A stretch of 64,000 nucleotides of DNA from Acidocella aminolytica 101 = DSM 11237. Lineage in GTDB: Bacteria; Pseudomonadota; Alphaproteobacteria; Acetobacterales; Acetobacteraceae. Position numbers and translations under genes: made by a program. Each line of letters opens with the position of its first letter. The first letter of the stretch is position 1. The stretch spans positions 1 to 64,000 of the forward strand of contig NZ_FQVJ01000020.1 in assembly GCF_900129125.1 (NCBI RefSeq), given 5' to 3'. Below are positions 44,971 to 52,083 of this stretch, one piece after another. The notes beneath the pieces were generated by a model. That model saw only the letters and a program-made list of their open reading frames with translations, was not told the DNA's origin and made no database searches.

Positions 44971-46068
44971 ATGCATATCCAGGCCGCTGTCACCCGCGAG
45001 AAGGGGGGCAAGTTCCTTCTCGAAACCCTCAGCCTTGAAAGCCCGCGCGCGGATGAGCTTCTGATCCGCATCACGGCCGTTGGCATTTGCCACACTGACC
45101 TTGCAATGCGCGACCAAGTATTCCCCGTACCCCAGCCAATCGTGCTGGGGCATGAGGGGGCAGGTATTGTCGAACAGGTAGGCGCTGATGTCACCGGCTT
45201 CGCTGTGGGGGACAAGGTGGTGATGAGCTACCGGGCTTGCGGAGCTTGCCCCTCTTGTGCTGCCCATGCGCCGAGCTATTGTCATGCCTTTTTCCCGCTG
45301 AATTTCGGCGGTGCGCGAGCTGATGGTAGTACTGCGCTCTCTTGTGATTCCGGCGCCGTGCATAGTCATTTCTTTGGCCAGTCCAGCTTTGCCAGTCACG
45401 TGGTGGCGCATCATACCAATGTGGTGAAGGTGGCGGCGGAAGCGGACCTGGCTGTGCTGGCCCCCTTCGGCTGTGGGATTCAAACCGGAGCCGGGGCTGT
45501 CATCAACGCGCTGAAGGTGGGGGTAGGGGAGAGCATCGCCATTTTCGGCACCGGCTCCGTCGGTCTTTCAGCGGTGATGGCGGCGAAGCTTGTCGGTGCA
45601 ACGCGCATCATTGCTGTGGATCGCAATGCCGAAAGGCTTGCATTGGCTCAGGAGCTCGGTGCCACCCATATCGTAAATGCGGGATCAGAAAATCCGGTTG
45701 AGGCGATTCAGCAAATCACCGGTCCCGGTGTTGCCTATGCCATCGACACAACCGCATTGATTCCGGTTCTCTCACAAGCCTTGGCGGCCTTGGCGCCGCG
45801 CGGTACGCTGGGCATTATCGGCGCGTCGCGCCCGGATGAGGTATTGCCGGTTCCGGTGATTGATCTGCTCACGAGCGGCAAACATGTGCGTGGCATTGTG
45901 GAAGGCGACGCGGAACCATCCGTCTTCCTGCCCAAGCTGATCGAACTGCATGCGCAAGGCCGCTTTCCGGCAGAAAAGATGATGCGTTTCTATGATTTCT
46001 CAGAAATCAATGAAGCCGTGCATGATTCAGAAACTGGCGTCTGCGTGAAAGCAGTTTTGAAGCTCTAA
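44971..46068 (+). CDS. Zinc-dependent aryl-alcohol dehydrogenase (XylB-like)
   Basis: 365 residues. Catalytic zinc ligands in VGICHTDLAM and GHEGAGIVE, structural-zinc four-Cys motif CGACPSCAAHAPSYC, cofactor motif IFGTGSVGLSAVMAAKL with an acidic VDR at the end of beta-2 (NAD). The long class of MDR aryl-alcohol dehydrogenases (benzyl, coniferyl or vanillyl alcohol). With the preceding aldehyde dehydrogenase it gives alcohol-to-acid oxidation. Last gene before the terminator at 46073-46112. Confidence 0.92.
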   Translation: MHIQAAVTREKGGKFLLETLSLESPRADELLIRITAVGICHTDLAMRDQVFPVPQPIVLGHEGAGIVEQVGADVTGFAVGDKVVMSYRACGACPSCAAHAPSYCHAFFPLNFGGARADGSTALSCDSGAVHSHFFGQSSFASHVVAHHTNVVKVAAEADLAVLAPFGCGIQTGAGAVINALKVGVGESIAIFGTGSVGLSAVMAAKLVGATRIIAVDRNAERLALAQELGATHIVNAGSENPVEAIQQITGPGVAYAIDTTALIPVLSQALAALAPRGTLGIIGASRPDEVLPVPVIDLLTSGKHVRGIVEGDAEPSVFLPKLIELHAQGRFPAEKMMRFYDFSEINEAVHDSETGVCVKAVLKL

Positions 46069-46072
46069 ATTT

Positions 46073-46112
46073 TTGGCGCCGCTCTTGGCTAAAGGCGGCG
46101 CCAAGTTTTTTT
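46073..46112 (+). terminator. Rho-independent terminator
   Basis: TTGGCGCCGC (46073-46082) and GCGGCGCCAA (46095-46104) form a perfect 10-bp GC-rich stem with a 12-base loop, followed by G and seven T. It lies 4 bp after the aryl-alcohol dehydrogenase stop, and its T-run overlaps the stop of the convergent vanB. Confidence 0.93.
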
Positions 46113-47073
46113 AAAGATCCAGTACCAGTCGCGCGCTCTTTGCTCGTGAGCAGCAGGGGGTGAACTGGTCATTTGCCTCATGTTCCTCATCGGTCAGATA
46201 GCTGTCCCGATGATCCGGTATGCCAGCTTTTACTCCCACCAAGCAGGTGCCGCAGATACCTTGCTCGCAGGATACAGGTACATATAGTCCGGCTTTGTCC
46301 AGGACTTCCCACGCTGTATGGTCGGCCGGTACAGTGAGAACCTGCCCCGTGCTGGCGATCTCAATTTCGAAGGGCTGCTTGCCTTCGGTCTCCATTACGG
46401 GGGCTGAGAAATATTCCCGATGCAGTCGGGACTCTTCCCAGCCTGCGGCGCGCGCGCTGGAGAGTACATGCTCCATGAAACCGCCCGGCCCGCAAACGTA
46501 AAGATGCGCGCCTGTCTCTGGGGTAGCCAGCAAGGCGGGGGCATTGAGTTTCTGTGCTTCCTCTCCGTCATCGAAATGCGTGAACACGCGTGCGGCGAAG
46601 GGGGCGCCCTTCAAAAGATTCAAAAAGGCCGCACGTGATGACGTGCGCGCGCAATAATGCAGTTCGAAATCTAACCCCAGGCGATGCAGCCGCTGTGCCA
46701 TTGCTAAAATTGGTGTGATACCGATGCCGCCTGCGAAAAGCAGTGTCTTTTCGGCTGTCTCATCTAGGGGAAACTGGTTGCGCGGTGGACTGATGACCAG
46801 CGTGTCCCCCACCGCAAGAGCATGCATAGCCACCGAGCCGCCGCGTGACTCAGGCTCTCGCAGGACGGCAATCTCATAATCTCCGCCTGCATCCGGCGCA
46901 CTGTAGAGAGAATATTGCCGGACTAGACCGTTGGGCAGATGCACATCCACATGTGCTCCGGCGGTGAAGGGTGGCAATGCACCCTCCATACGTGAAAGGG
47001 TAAAGCTGCGCACCCCCACAGCCTCATCCCGTACGGCGATCAGCCTAGTCTCGATCGTCATGCTTTTCAGCAT
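46111..47073 (-). CDS. vanB: Vanillate O-demethylase reductase subunit VanB
   Basis: 320 residues. Phthalate-dioxygenase-reductase layout: an FMN/NAD(P)H domain (FTAGAHVDVHLPNGLVRQYSLYS, LLFAGGIGITPILAMAQRL, YVCGPGGFMEHVL) followed by a C-terminal plant-type 2Fe-2S domain with CEQGICGTCLVG and FTPCCSRAKS. It passes electrons from NADH to VanA. It starts at the base where vanA ends (single-base overlap), and the pair forms one operon. Confidence 0.95.
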   Translation of the reverse strand: MLKSMTIETRLIAVRDEAVGVRSFTLSRMEGALPPFTAGAHVDVHLPNGLVRQYSLYSAPDAGGDYEIAVLREPESRGGSVAMHALAVGDTLVISPPRNQFPLDETAEKTLLFAGGIGITPILAMAQRLHRLGLDFELHYCARTSSRAAFLNLLKGAPFAARVFTHFDDGEEAQKLNAPALLATPETGAHLYVCGPGGFMEHVLSSARAAGWEESRLHREYFSAPVMETEGKQPFEIEIASTGQVLTVPADHTAWEVLDKAGLYVPVSCEQGICGTCLVGVKAGIPDHRDSYLTDEEHEANDQFTPCCSRAKSARLVLDL

Positions 47074-48101
47074 TATCCCACCTGTTCCGCCAGTAGCCTG
47101 TCGATGATCCGGCGCGATTGCACGCCGCCCGCGTCAATATTGAGTTTTAGCAATTGCCGATCGGGCCAGCGTAATAGGTTTTGTTGTTGCTGCTCCAGCA
47201 TCTCCCGGTCTTCGCTGAAGATCTTGCCTTGACCGTCCCGGATTCTCGCCGTCAATTCGGTGTCCTGCGGTTTGAAATGTCGCGCCATGCCCCAGAAATA
47301 CCAATGCGAGGTCTCGGTTTCCGGCGTAATGAAATCAACTACGATGCTGGAAGCTTTCACCGAATCAGGCGCGTCATATCCCCCATGCCCGGCATGTGCC
47401 ACACCCACTTCGATCAGCACATGGGAAGGCGGGTGGAAATGACAGATCTGCCAGCGATCCACGGTCACATCCGGTGCCAGATCATTCATCCGCAGCGCCA
47501 TTTGCCAGAAAGGCGGGGCCTGGATTCCATCCATGAACCGGCTGGTTATCACATGATCGCCTTCCACCTTGGTGGAAACCGGCGCTTCGTCGATTTCCTT
47601 TTGACCTATGGAGCCTGCATGCACGTAGGTTTCGTGCGTCAGATCCATTAAATTATCGATCATCAGGCGGTAATCGCAACTGATATGATACAGTCCCCCG
47701 CCATAGGCCCATTCGGGGTTTACCGCCCACTCCAGATGATGGATCAACGCCGGGTCGGCTTTCTCCTTATCGCCTGGCCAGACCCAGATAAATCCATAGC
47801 GTTCTTCTACCGCGTAGGATTTGATAGAGGGAAAGCCTTTTACGCGCTGGCCCGGCATATCTAGCGCCTTGCCCTCGCATCCCATTGCCAGCCCATGATA
47901 GCCACAGACAAGCTTGTCGTCCTCCACATAGCCCAGAGACAGCGGCGCGCCGCGATGCGGGCAGAAATCTTCCACTGCCGCGACCTGACCGCCCTTGCCA
48001 CGATAAAAGACCATCTTTTCGCCGCAGATTGTCCGGCCCAGCGGCTTTTCCGCCACTTCGTCTGGCATCGCTGCCACGTACCATGCTTGTTTCAGGAACA
48101 T
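47073..48101 (-). CDS. vanA: Vanillate O-demethylase oxygenase subunit VanA
   Basis: 342 residues. Rieske centre CPHRGAPLSLG and CGYHG in the N-terminal third. The mononuclear iron site has the two His in NLMDLTHETYVHAGSIG with a downstream Asp. The N-terminal MFLKQAWYVAAMPDEVAEKPLGRTICGE is characteristic of VanA. It removes the methyl group of vanillate to give protocatechuate and formaldehyde. The promoter faces vanR across 48102-48209 with two VanR-like sites. Confidence 0.95.
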   Translation of the reverse strand: MFLKQAWYVAAMPDEVAEKPLGRTICGEKMVFYRGKGGQVAAVEDFCPHRGAPLSLGYVEDDKLVCGYHGLAMGCEGKALDMPGQRVKGFPSIKSYAVEERYGFIWVWPGDKEKADPALIHHLEWAVNPEWAYGGGLYHISCDYRLMIDNLMDLTHETYVHAGSIGQKEIDEAPVSTKVEGDHVITSRFMDGIQAPPFWQMALRMNDLAPDVTVDRWQICHFHPPSHVLIEVGVAHAGHGGYDAPDSVKASSIVVDFITPETETSHWYFWGMARHFKPQDTELTARIRDGQGKIFSEDREMLEQQQQNLLRWPDRQLLKLNIDAGGVQSRRIIDRLLAEQVG

Positions 48102-48130
48102 TGCGTTTCCACTCCTGGATTGTTCTTGCT

Positions 48131-48142
48131 AATGTATCCAAT
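48131..48142. promoter_or_regulatory. VanR-like operator, copy 1
   Basis: AATGTATCCAAT, differing at two positions from the palindrome ATTGGATCCAAT that I recall as the VanR operator of Caulobacter. It lies 30 bp upstream of the vanA start. Shares ten identical bases (TGTATCCAAT) with copy 2. Confidence 0.6.
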
Positions 48143-48183
48143 AAGTCAGGAATTTTATGGGTGAGTCAATCGAAATTGTATAA

Positions 48184-48195
48184 ATTGTATCCAAT
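48184..48195. promoter_or_regulatory. VanR-like operator, copy 2
   Basis: ATTGTATCCAAT, a near-palindrome with one mismatch to the ATTGGATCCAAT consensus known from Caulobacter VanR. It lies 14 bp before the vanR ATG; with copy 1 it would allow VanR to repress vanAB and itself. Confidence 0.7.
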
Positions 48196-48209
48196 TTGTG
48201 GGGGTGCTC

Positions 48210-48917
48210 ATGAGTAGCGAGCGTACCGGCCAGCGCGTTCTGGTTACGTTGCGGCGCATGATCAGCGCTGGCGAACTCGCCGCCGGCGAGCGTCTGGCGG
48301 AAATCCCGCTTGCGGAACGCCTGGGGGTTTCACGCATGCCGGTGCGCATGGCTTTTCGGGAACTAGAGCAGGAAGGGCTGCTGGTCCGCGCTGGGGCACG
48401 CGGCTTTGCGGTGCGGGCCGTCTCCCCTGAGCAAATTATCGGCGCGGTGGAGGTACGTGGTGTTCTGGAAGGTCTGGCCGCGCGTCTCCTGGCCGAACGC
48501 GGTGCCAGCGAAGCGGTTCTGGACACCCTCAAAACTTGCCTAAAAGAAGGCGATGCTCTTTTTGAAAATGGTTGTTTTGCCGAGGCTGATGCACCGCTTT
48601 ATCTGGATTTGAATATCCGGTTCCATGCTGCCATCATCCAAGCCTCCGGCAACTTGGCCATCCAGGAGGCGCTCTCTCGAAATGACCATCTGCCCTTCGC
48701 TTCGGTGAAGGCTTTGGCAATCGACCGTAACAACCTCGCTGCTGAATATAAGCGCCTGAATTACGCGCACATACAACATCATGCTATCGTTGAGGCCATT
48801 GCCGCTGGCCAGGGGGCCAGGGCGGAGGCGCTGATGCGGGAGCACGCCAATGCGGTGTTGCGTTACACGGAATTGGATCCAGCGCGGGAAGGGGTGGCCA
48901 TCCTGCGCGGGAGTTGA
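48210..48917 (+). CDS. vanR: GntR-family (FCD) regulator VanR
   Basis: 235 residues from the ATG at 48210 (MSSERTGQRVL). N-terminal winged helix with GELAAGERLAEIPLAERLGVSRMPVRMAFRELEQEGLLVRAGARGF. C-terminal FCD effector domain with the metal/ligand-binding pattern (LDLNIRFHAAIIQASGN, HHAIVEAIAAGQGARAEALMREH). The divergent position to vanA, the FCD type and the operator-like sites identify it as the vanillate-responsive repressor. Its stop abuts the acyl-CoA dehydrogenase stop. Confidence 0.9.
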   Translation: MSSERTGQRVLVTLRRMISAGELAAGERLAEIPLAERLGVSRMPVRMAFRELEQEGLLVRAGARGFAVRAVSPEQIIGAVEVRGVLEGLAARLLAERGASEAVLDTLKTCLKEGDALFENGCFAEADAPLYLDLNIRFHAAIIQASGNLAIQEALSRNDHLPFASVKALAIDRNNLAAEYKRLNYAHIQHHAIVEAIAAGQGARAEALMREHANAVLRYTELDPAREGVAILRGS

Positions 48918-50513
48918 TCAGGCTAGGGCGGCGTAGAGTTGGGCTGTATCTACCCAGTCCGCTGCAGCTACCAAGGCAGTGGCCTTGGCGGCCAGCCCGG
49001 CCTCATGCCAAGCAAGCAACGCCTCCCCGATTATATTCTTATGGCGACGCAATAGCCCATCGATGCAGGCCAAACCAAAGAGCCGTAGTGCGGGCAATGC
49101 CGCATGGTCGCGCGCTGGCGGCGGGGCATTCGCCAGATGCGCCAGCATTGTCTGCAGCGGCGACATGACCATTTCAGAGGGCAATAAAAGCGCCAGCGTG
49201 TCTGACGCCGTTGTTGCGCCGGCGCCCAGTAACTGCCGGTGCAACAGATCCAAAGCCTGAATGGCGCTTGTGCCTTCGAAAATTGACGCGACGCGTGAAT
49301 CGCGCAGAATCCGTTCCACCGGCCATTCCCGCGTGTAGCCTGCTCCGCCCAGAACCTGCATGGCATTGCTGGCGGCCTCGAATGCGGCTTCGGCGGAAAG
49401 TGTCTTTACCACGGGCAACAGCACGGCGACCCGCGCGGCGGCTTGTTCATCGCCTTCATCGCCCGCCTGCATCCAAGCCGCGGCCTGTAGAGTCAGTAAC
49501 ATTGCCCCTGTCGCACTCAGCTTGGCGTCCAGAAGCAATCGTCGCACCTCGGCATGGCGATAGATTGGCACGGGCGGTGCGTCTGCCGAGCCGCCTTGCA
49601 GCCGCTCCGCCGCATAGGCCCAGGCAATTTCGCAGGCTCTCGCCGCCATGGCGCTACATTGCCCCCCAACGCCCAGACGCATGCCGGTAATCATCCCGAA
49701 CATGGCTTTTAACCCTTGGCCTTCAGCGCCAATGGGTAAAGCCTCTGCCCCGTCCAACGCCAGTACGCAGGTGGGCGAGGCGTGAAGCCCCATTTTCTCC
49801 TCGATCCGCAAGATCTCAATGCCGTTGCGTGAGCCGTCCGCTTTCACATCCGGCAGCAGAAACAAGCTGAGCCCTTTTGTGCCGGGCGGTTGTCCTGGTG
49901 TCCGTGCTAGAACGAGATGCAAGATATGCGGCGCTAGATTATGATCGCCATAGGAAATCCAGCATTTTTGACCACTGATCCGCCAAATCCCATCCTCACC
50001 TTTCAGGGACATGCTACGGATTCGCCCGACATCGGACCCGGCGTCGGGTTCAGAAATACAGATGGTTGCGGCCCATTCGCCGGAGATCAAGCGTGGAATC
50101 CACGTCTCCTGCATTTCGGCTGAAGCCGCCTTGCGTAAAAGCCGCACGGCGCAGCGCTGGTTGAGTGCCAGCATGCCGAGCGCGACATCCTCTGCGTCGA
50201 ACAGCATCTGGGCTGCGACGGCCAGCGGTAGAGGCAGGTCCTGACCGCCAAATTCTTCAGGGTCAGCTAGGCTGGTCCAGCCGCCTTCAAGCAGTGCAGT
50301 CCAGGATGTTTTTTGCCCTTTGGGCAGTTTTACGCGCCCATGTTCCAGCCGAGCGCCGAATGCGTCAGCCATCTTGCCATTAGCCGTCAGTACGCCCTGC
50401 GCCAGCTTTGCAGCTTCTGTCAGCACAGCGATGTTTGTATCTATATCGGTACAATTTGGGCCAAGCCCGTGCAGCCCGGCAATAAGCCCGGCTAGCGCCT
50501 GCTCTGTTAGCAT
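48918..50513 (-). CDS. Acyl-CoA dehydrogenase (probably aromatic propionyl-CoA type)
   Basis: 531 residues. ACAD fold: ATICISEPDAGSDVGRIRS (FAD and substrate), GQKCWISYGDHNLAPH, VLGGAGYTREWPVERILRDSRVASIFEGTSAIQALDLL with the catalytic Glu in FEGTSAIQ. The N-terminal extension and long C-terminal tail give a size nearer the 55-60 kDa ACAD subgroup. In hydroxycinnamate clusters such an enzyme dehydrogenates dihydro-hydroxycinnamoyl-CoA to the cinnamoyl-CoA. It converges with vanR and is followed (upstream, same strand) by the MarR gene. Confidence 0.88.
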   Translation of the reverse strand: MLTEQALAGLIAGLHGLGPNCTDIDTNIAVLTEAAKLAQGVLTANGKMADAFGARLEHGRVKLPKGQKTSWTALLEGGWTSLADPEEFGGQDLPLPLAVAAQMLFDAEDVALGMLALNQRCAVRLLRKAASAEMQETWIPRLISGEWAATICISEPDAGSDVGRIRSMSLKGEDGIWRISGQKCWISYGDHNLAPHILHLVLARTPGQPPGTKGLSLFLLPDVKADGSRNGIEILRIEEKMGLHASPTCVLALDGAEALPIGAEGQGLKAMFGMITGMRLGVGGQCSAMAARACEIAWAYAAERLQGGSADAPPVPIYRHAEVRRLLLDAKLSATGAMLLTLQAAAWMQAGDEGDEQAAARVAVLLPVVKTLSAEAAFEAASNAMQVLGGAGYTREWPVERILRDSRVASIFEGTSAIQALDLLHRQLLGAGATTASDTLALLLPSEMVMSPLQTMLAHLANAPPPARDHAALPALRLFGLACIDGLLRRHKNIIGEALLAWHEAGLAAKATALVAAADWVDTAQLYAALA

Positions 50514-50554
50514 TATGTCCTCTTATTTCGGTCTGGCGCCGTGAGCGCCGCTTG

Positions 50555-51019
50555 TTATTGGTTCCAGACCATCCGCAATTGCAGCATCAGCGCATCGCGG
50601 TGGGATTTTGGCATGCCAGCCAGAAACCGCGCCTCATGCTTGGTGACACGCTTACGGCATTCACGCATCAGTACGCGCCCGGCGGGGGTGAGGCGAAGTG
50701 CTTGAGCCCGGCCTGTAGTGACGCCCTTGCGGATCAGCCCGCGCCGCTCGAGTTGTGTGGTAAGCGGCACCATGTTGGCGCGCTGGATACCTAGTACCCG
50801 TCCGATCTCGCTTTGAGTGATATCCGGATTCTCCTCGATAACCATCAGTACGGACATTTCTGTGATCTTCAGCTCTAGGTCCGTCAGCGCTGCACTCAGA
50901 TCCGCCATCATCGCCTGCGAGGCACGACGCAGCTGGTAGCCCAGCAGTTGTTCAAGCGGATTGCTTGGGGGCATATCTTCAGGTTCGGAGGGGACAGGAG
51001 ATTTCACTTTGGGGGCCAT
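50555..51019 (-). CDS. MarR-family regulator, candidate hydroxycinnamoyl-CoA sensor
   Basis: 154 residues. The winged helix is TQSEIGRVLGIQRANMVPLTTQLERRGLIRKGVTTGRAQALRLTPAG; flanking helices form the dimer (LLGYQLRRASQAMMADLSAALTDLELKITEMSVLMVI and KHEARFLAGMPKSHRDALMLQLRMV). It is divergent from ech/fcs, the arrangement of CouR/FerR/HcaR repressors that are released by hydroxycinnamoyl-CoA thioesters. That effector is an inference from position. Confidence 0.88.
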   Translation of the reverse strand: MAPKVKSPVPSEPEDMPPSNPLEQLLGYQLRRASQAMMADLSAALTDLELKITEMSVLMVIEENPDITQSEIGRVLGIQRANMVPLTTQLERRGLIRKGVTTGRAQALRLTPAGRVLMRECRKRVTKHEARFLAGMPKSHRDALMLQLRMVWNQ

Positions 51020-51149
51020 AGGGTGACTATGCCTGCCCTTCGTGATGGGTGCAATCTTGTTATAGAAAGTGGCAATCTATTACATCCTCCCGTCCATTTT
51101 GACCGCATTTGTCTTTTTCCATCCACAAGCGGTATATGGGACTTGTATG

Positions 51150-51168
51150 TTATGTATTATATCAATAA
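51150..51168. promoter_or_regulatory. Candidate MarR operator
   Basis: Imperfect dyad with outer arms TTAT and ATAA and inner AT/AT pairs over 19 bp. It lies about 70 bp before the ech start, inside a longer GGACTTG (51139-51145) and CAAGTCC (51172-51178) inverted pair. AT-rich dyads of this size are usual for MarR repressors; the exact site is a guess. Confidence 0.35.
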
Positions 51169-51238
51169 AAGCAAGTCCAACTGATAATGAATAGGCCGGT
51201 TCGGCAGGAACTGTTGGCCCTTGTATGAAGGATTTCAA

Positions 51239-52057
51239 ATGTCTGAGACGGATGTCGTTGCTTTTTCAGTCGAAAATCGTATTGCCTGGGTGAAATTTAA
51301 TCGCCCGGAGAAACGGAATTGCATGAATCCGACCCTGAACCGTCGCATGATGGAGGTTCTGGATGAACTGGAGTTCCGGGATGATGTCGGCGTGCTAGTT
51401 CTGTCAGGCGAAGGGACGGCCTGGTCTGCGGGCATGGATCTGAAAGAATATTTCCGCGAGACGGAAGCGCAGGGGTTGGGGGCCACCCGCAAGGCGCAGC
51501 GTGAGTCCTATGGCTGGTGGCGGCGTTTGCGCTGGTATCAGAAGCCCACCATTGCCATGGTGAATGGCTGGTGTTTTGGTGGTGGCTATGGCCCACTTTT
51601 CGCATGCGACCTGGCCTTTGCTGCTGAGGAGGCACAATTTGGGCTGTCGGAGATCAATTGGGGGATTTTGCCGGGTGGCGGCGCGACTAAGGTGGCCGTG
51701 GAACTGCTCTCTTTCCGTAATGCCATGTACCATGCGATGATGGGGGAGAATGTGGATGGTAAAACAGCTGCAGCTTGGGGTCTCGTGAACGAGGCCGTGC
51801 CACTCGCAAAACTGCGCGATCGCGTTACCGATGTTGCTAATGCGCTGTTGAAGAAGAACCCCGTTGCATTGAAGGCGACAAAAGACGCTATCCGGCGTGT
51901 AGGCGAGATGACCTATGAAAATGCCGAGGATTATCTTGTCCGCGCGCAGGAGGCGGCGAATTCTTATGATAATGACGGGCGTAAGGAAGGTATCCGCCAG
52001 TTCATCGATGAAAAAAGTTACAAGCCGGGATTGGGTGCTTATCGTTTAAAAGACTAA
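51239..52057 (+). CDS. ech: Hydroxycinnamoyl-CoA hydratase-lyase (feruloyl-CoA hydratase/lyase)
   Basis: 272 residues from the ATG at 51239 with GAAGGA upstream. Crotonase fold with oxyanion-hole residues in WSAGMDLKEYF and CFGGGYGP, and the catalytic Glu in FGLSEINWGI. NRPEKRNCMNPTLN, QKPTIAMVNGWCFGGG and SYKPGLGAYRL at the end are characteristic of Pseudomonas/Sphingomonas-type HCHL. It hydrates feruloyl- or coumaroyl-CoA and cleaves off acetyl-CoA to give vanillin or 4-hydroxybenzaldehyde. The residue corresponding to Ser123 of the P. fluorescens enzyme appears to be Gly (GGGYGP against GGGFSP). Confidence 0.94.
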   Translation: MSETDVVAFSVENRIAWVKFNRPEKRNCMNPTLNRRMMEVLDELEFRDDVGVLVLSGEGTAWSAGMDLKEYFRETEAQGLGATRKAQRESYGWWRRLRWYQKPTIAMVNGWCFGGGYGPLFACDLAFAAEEAQFGLSEINWGILPGGGATKVAVELLSFRNAMYHAMMGENVDGKTAAAWGLVNEAVPLAKLRDRVTDVANALLKKNPVALKATKDAIRRVGEMTYENAEDYLVRAQEAANSYDNDGRKEGIRQFIDEKSYKPGLGAYRLKD

Positions 52058-52083
52058 CTGCGTACACCTGGGGAGGAAGCGCA

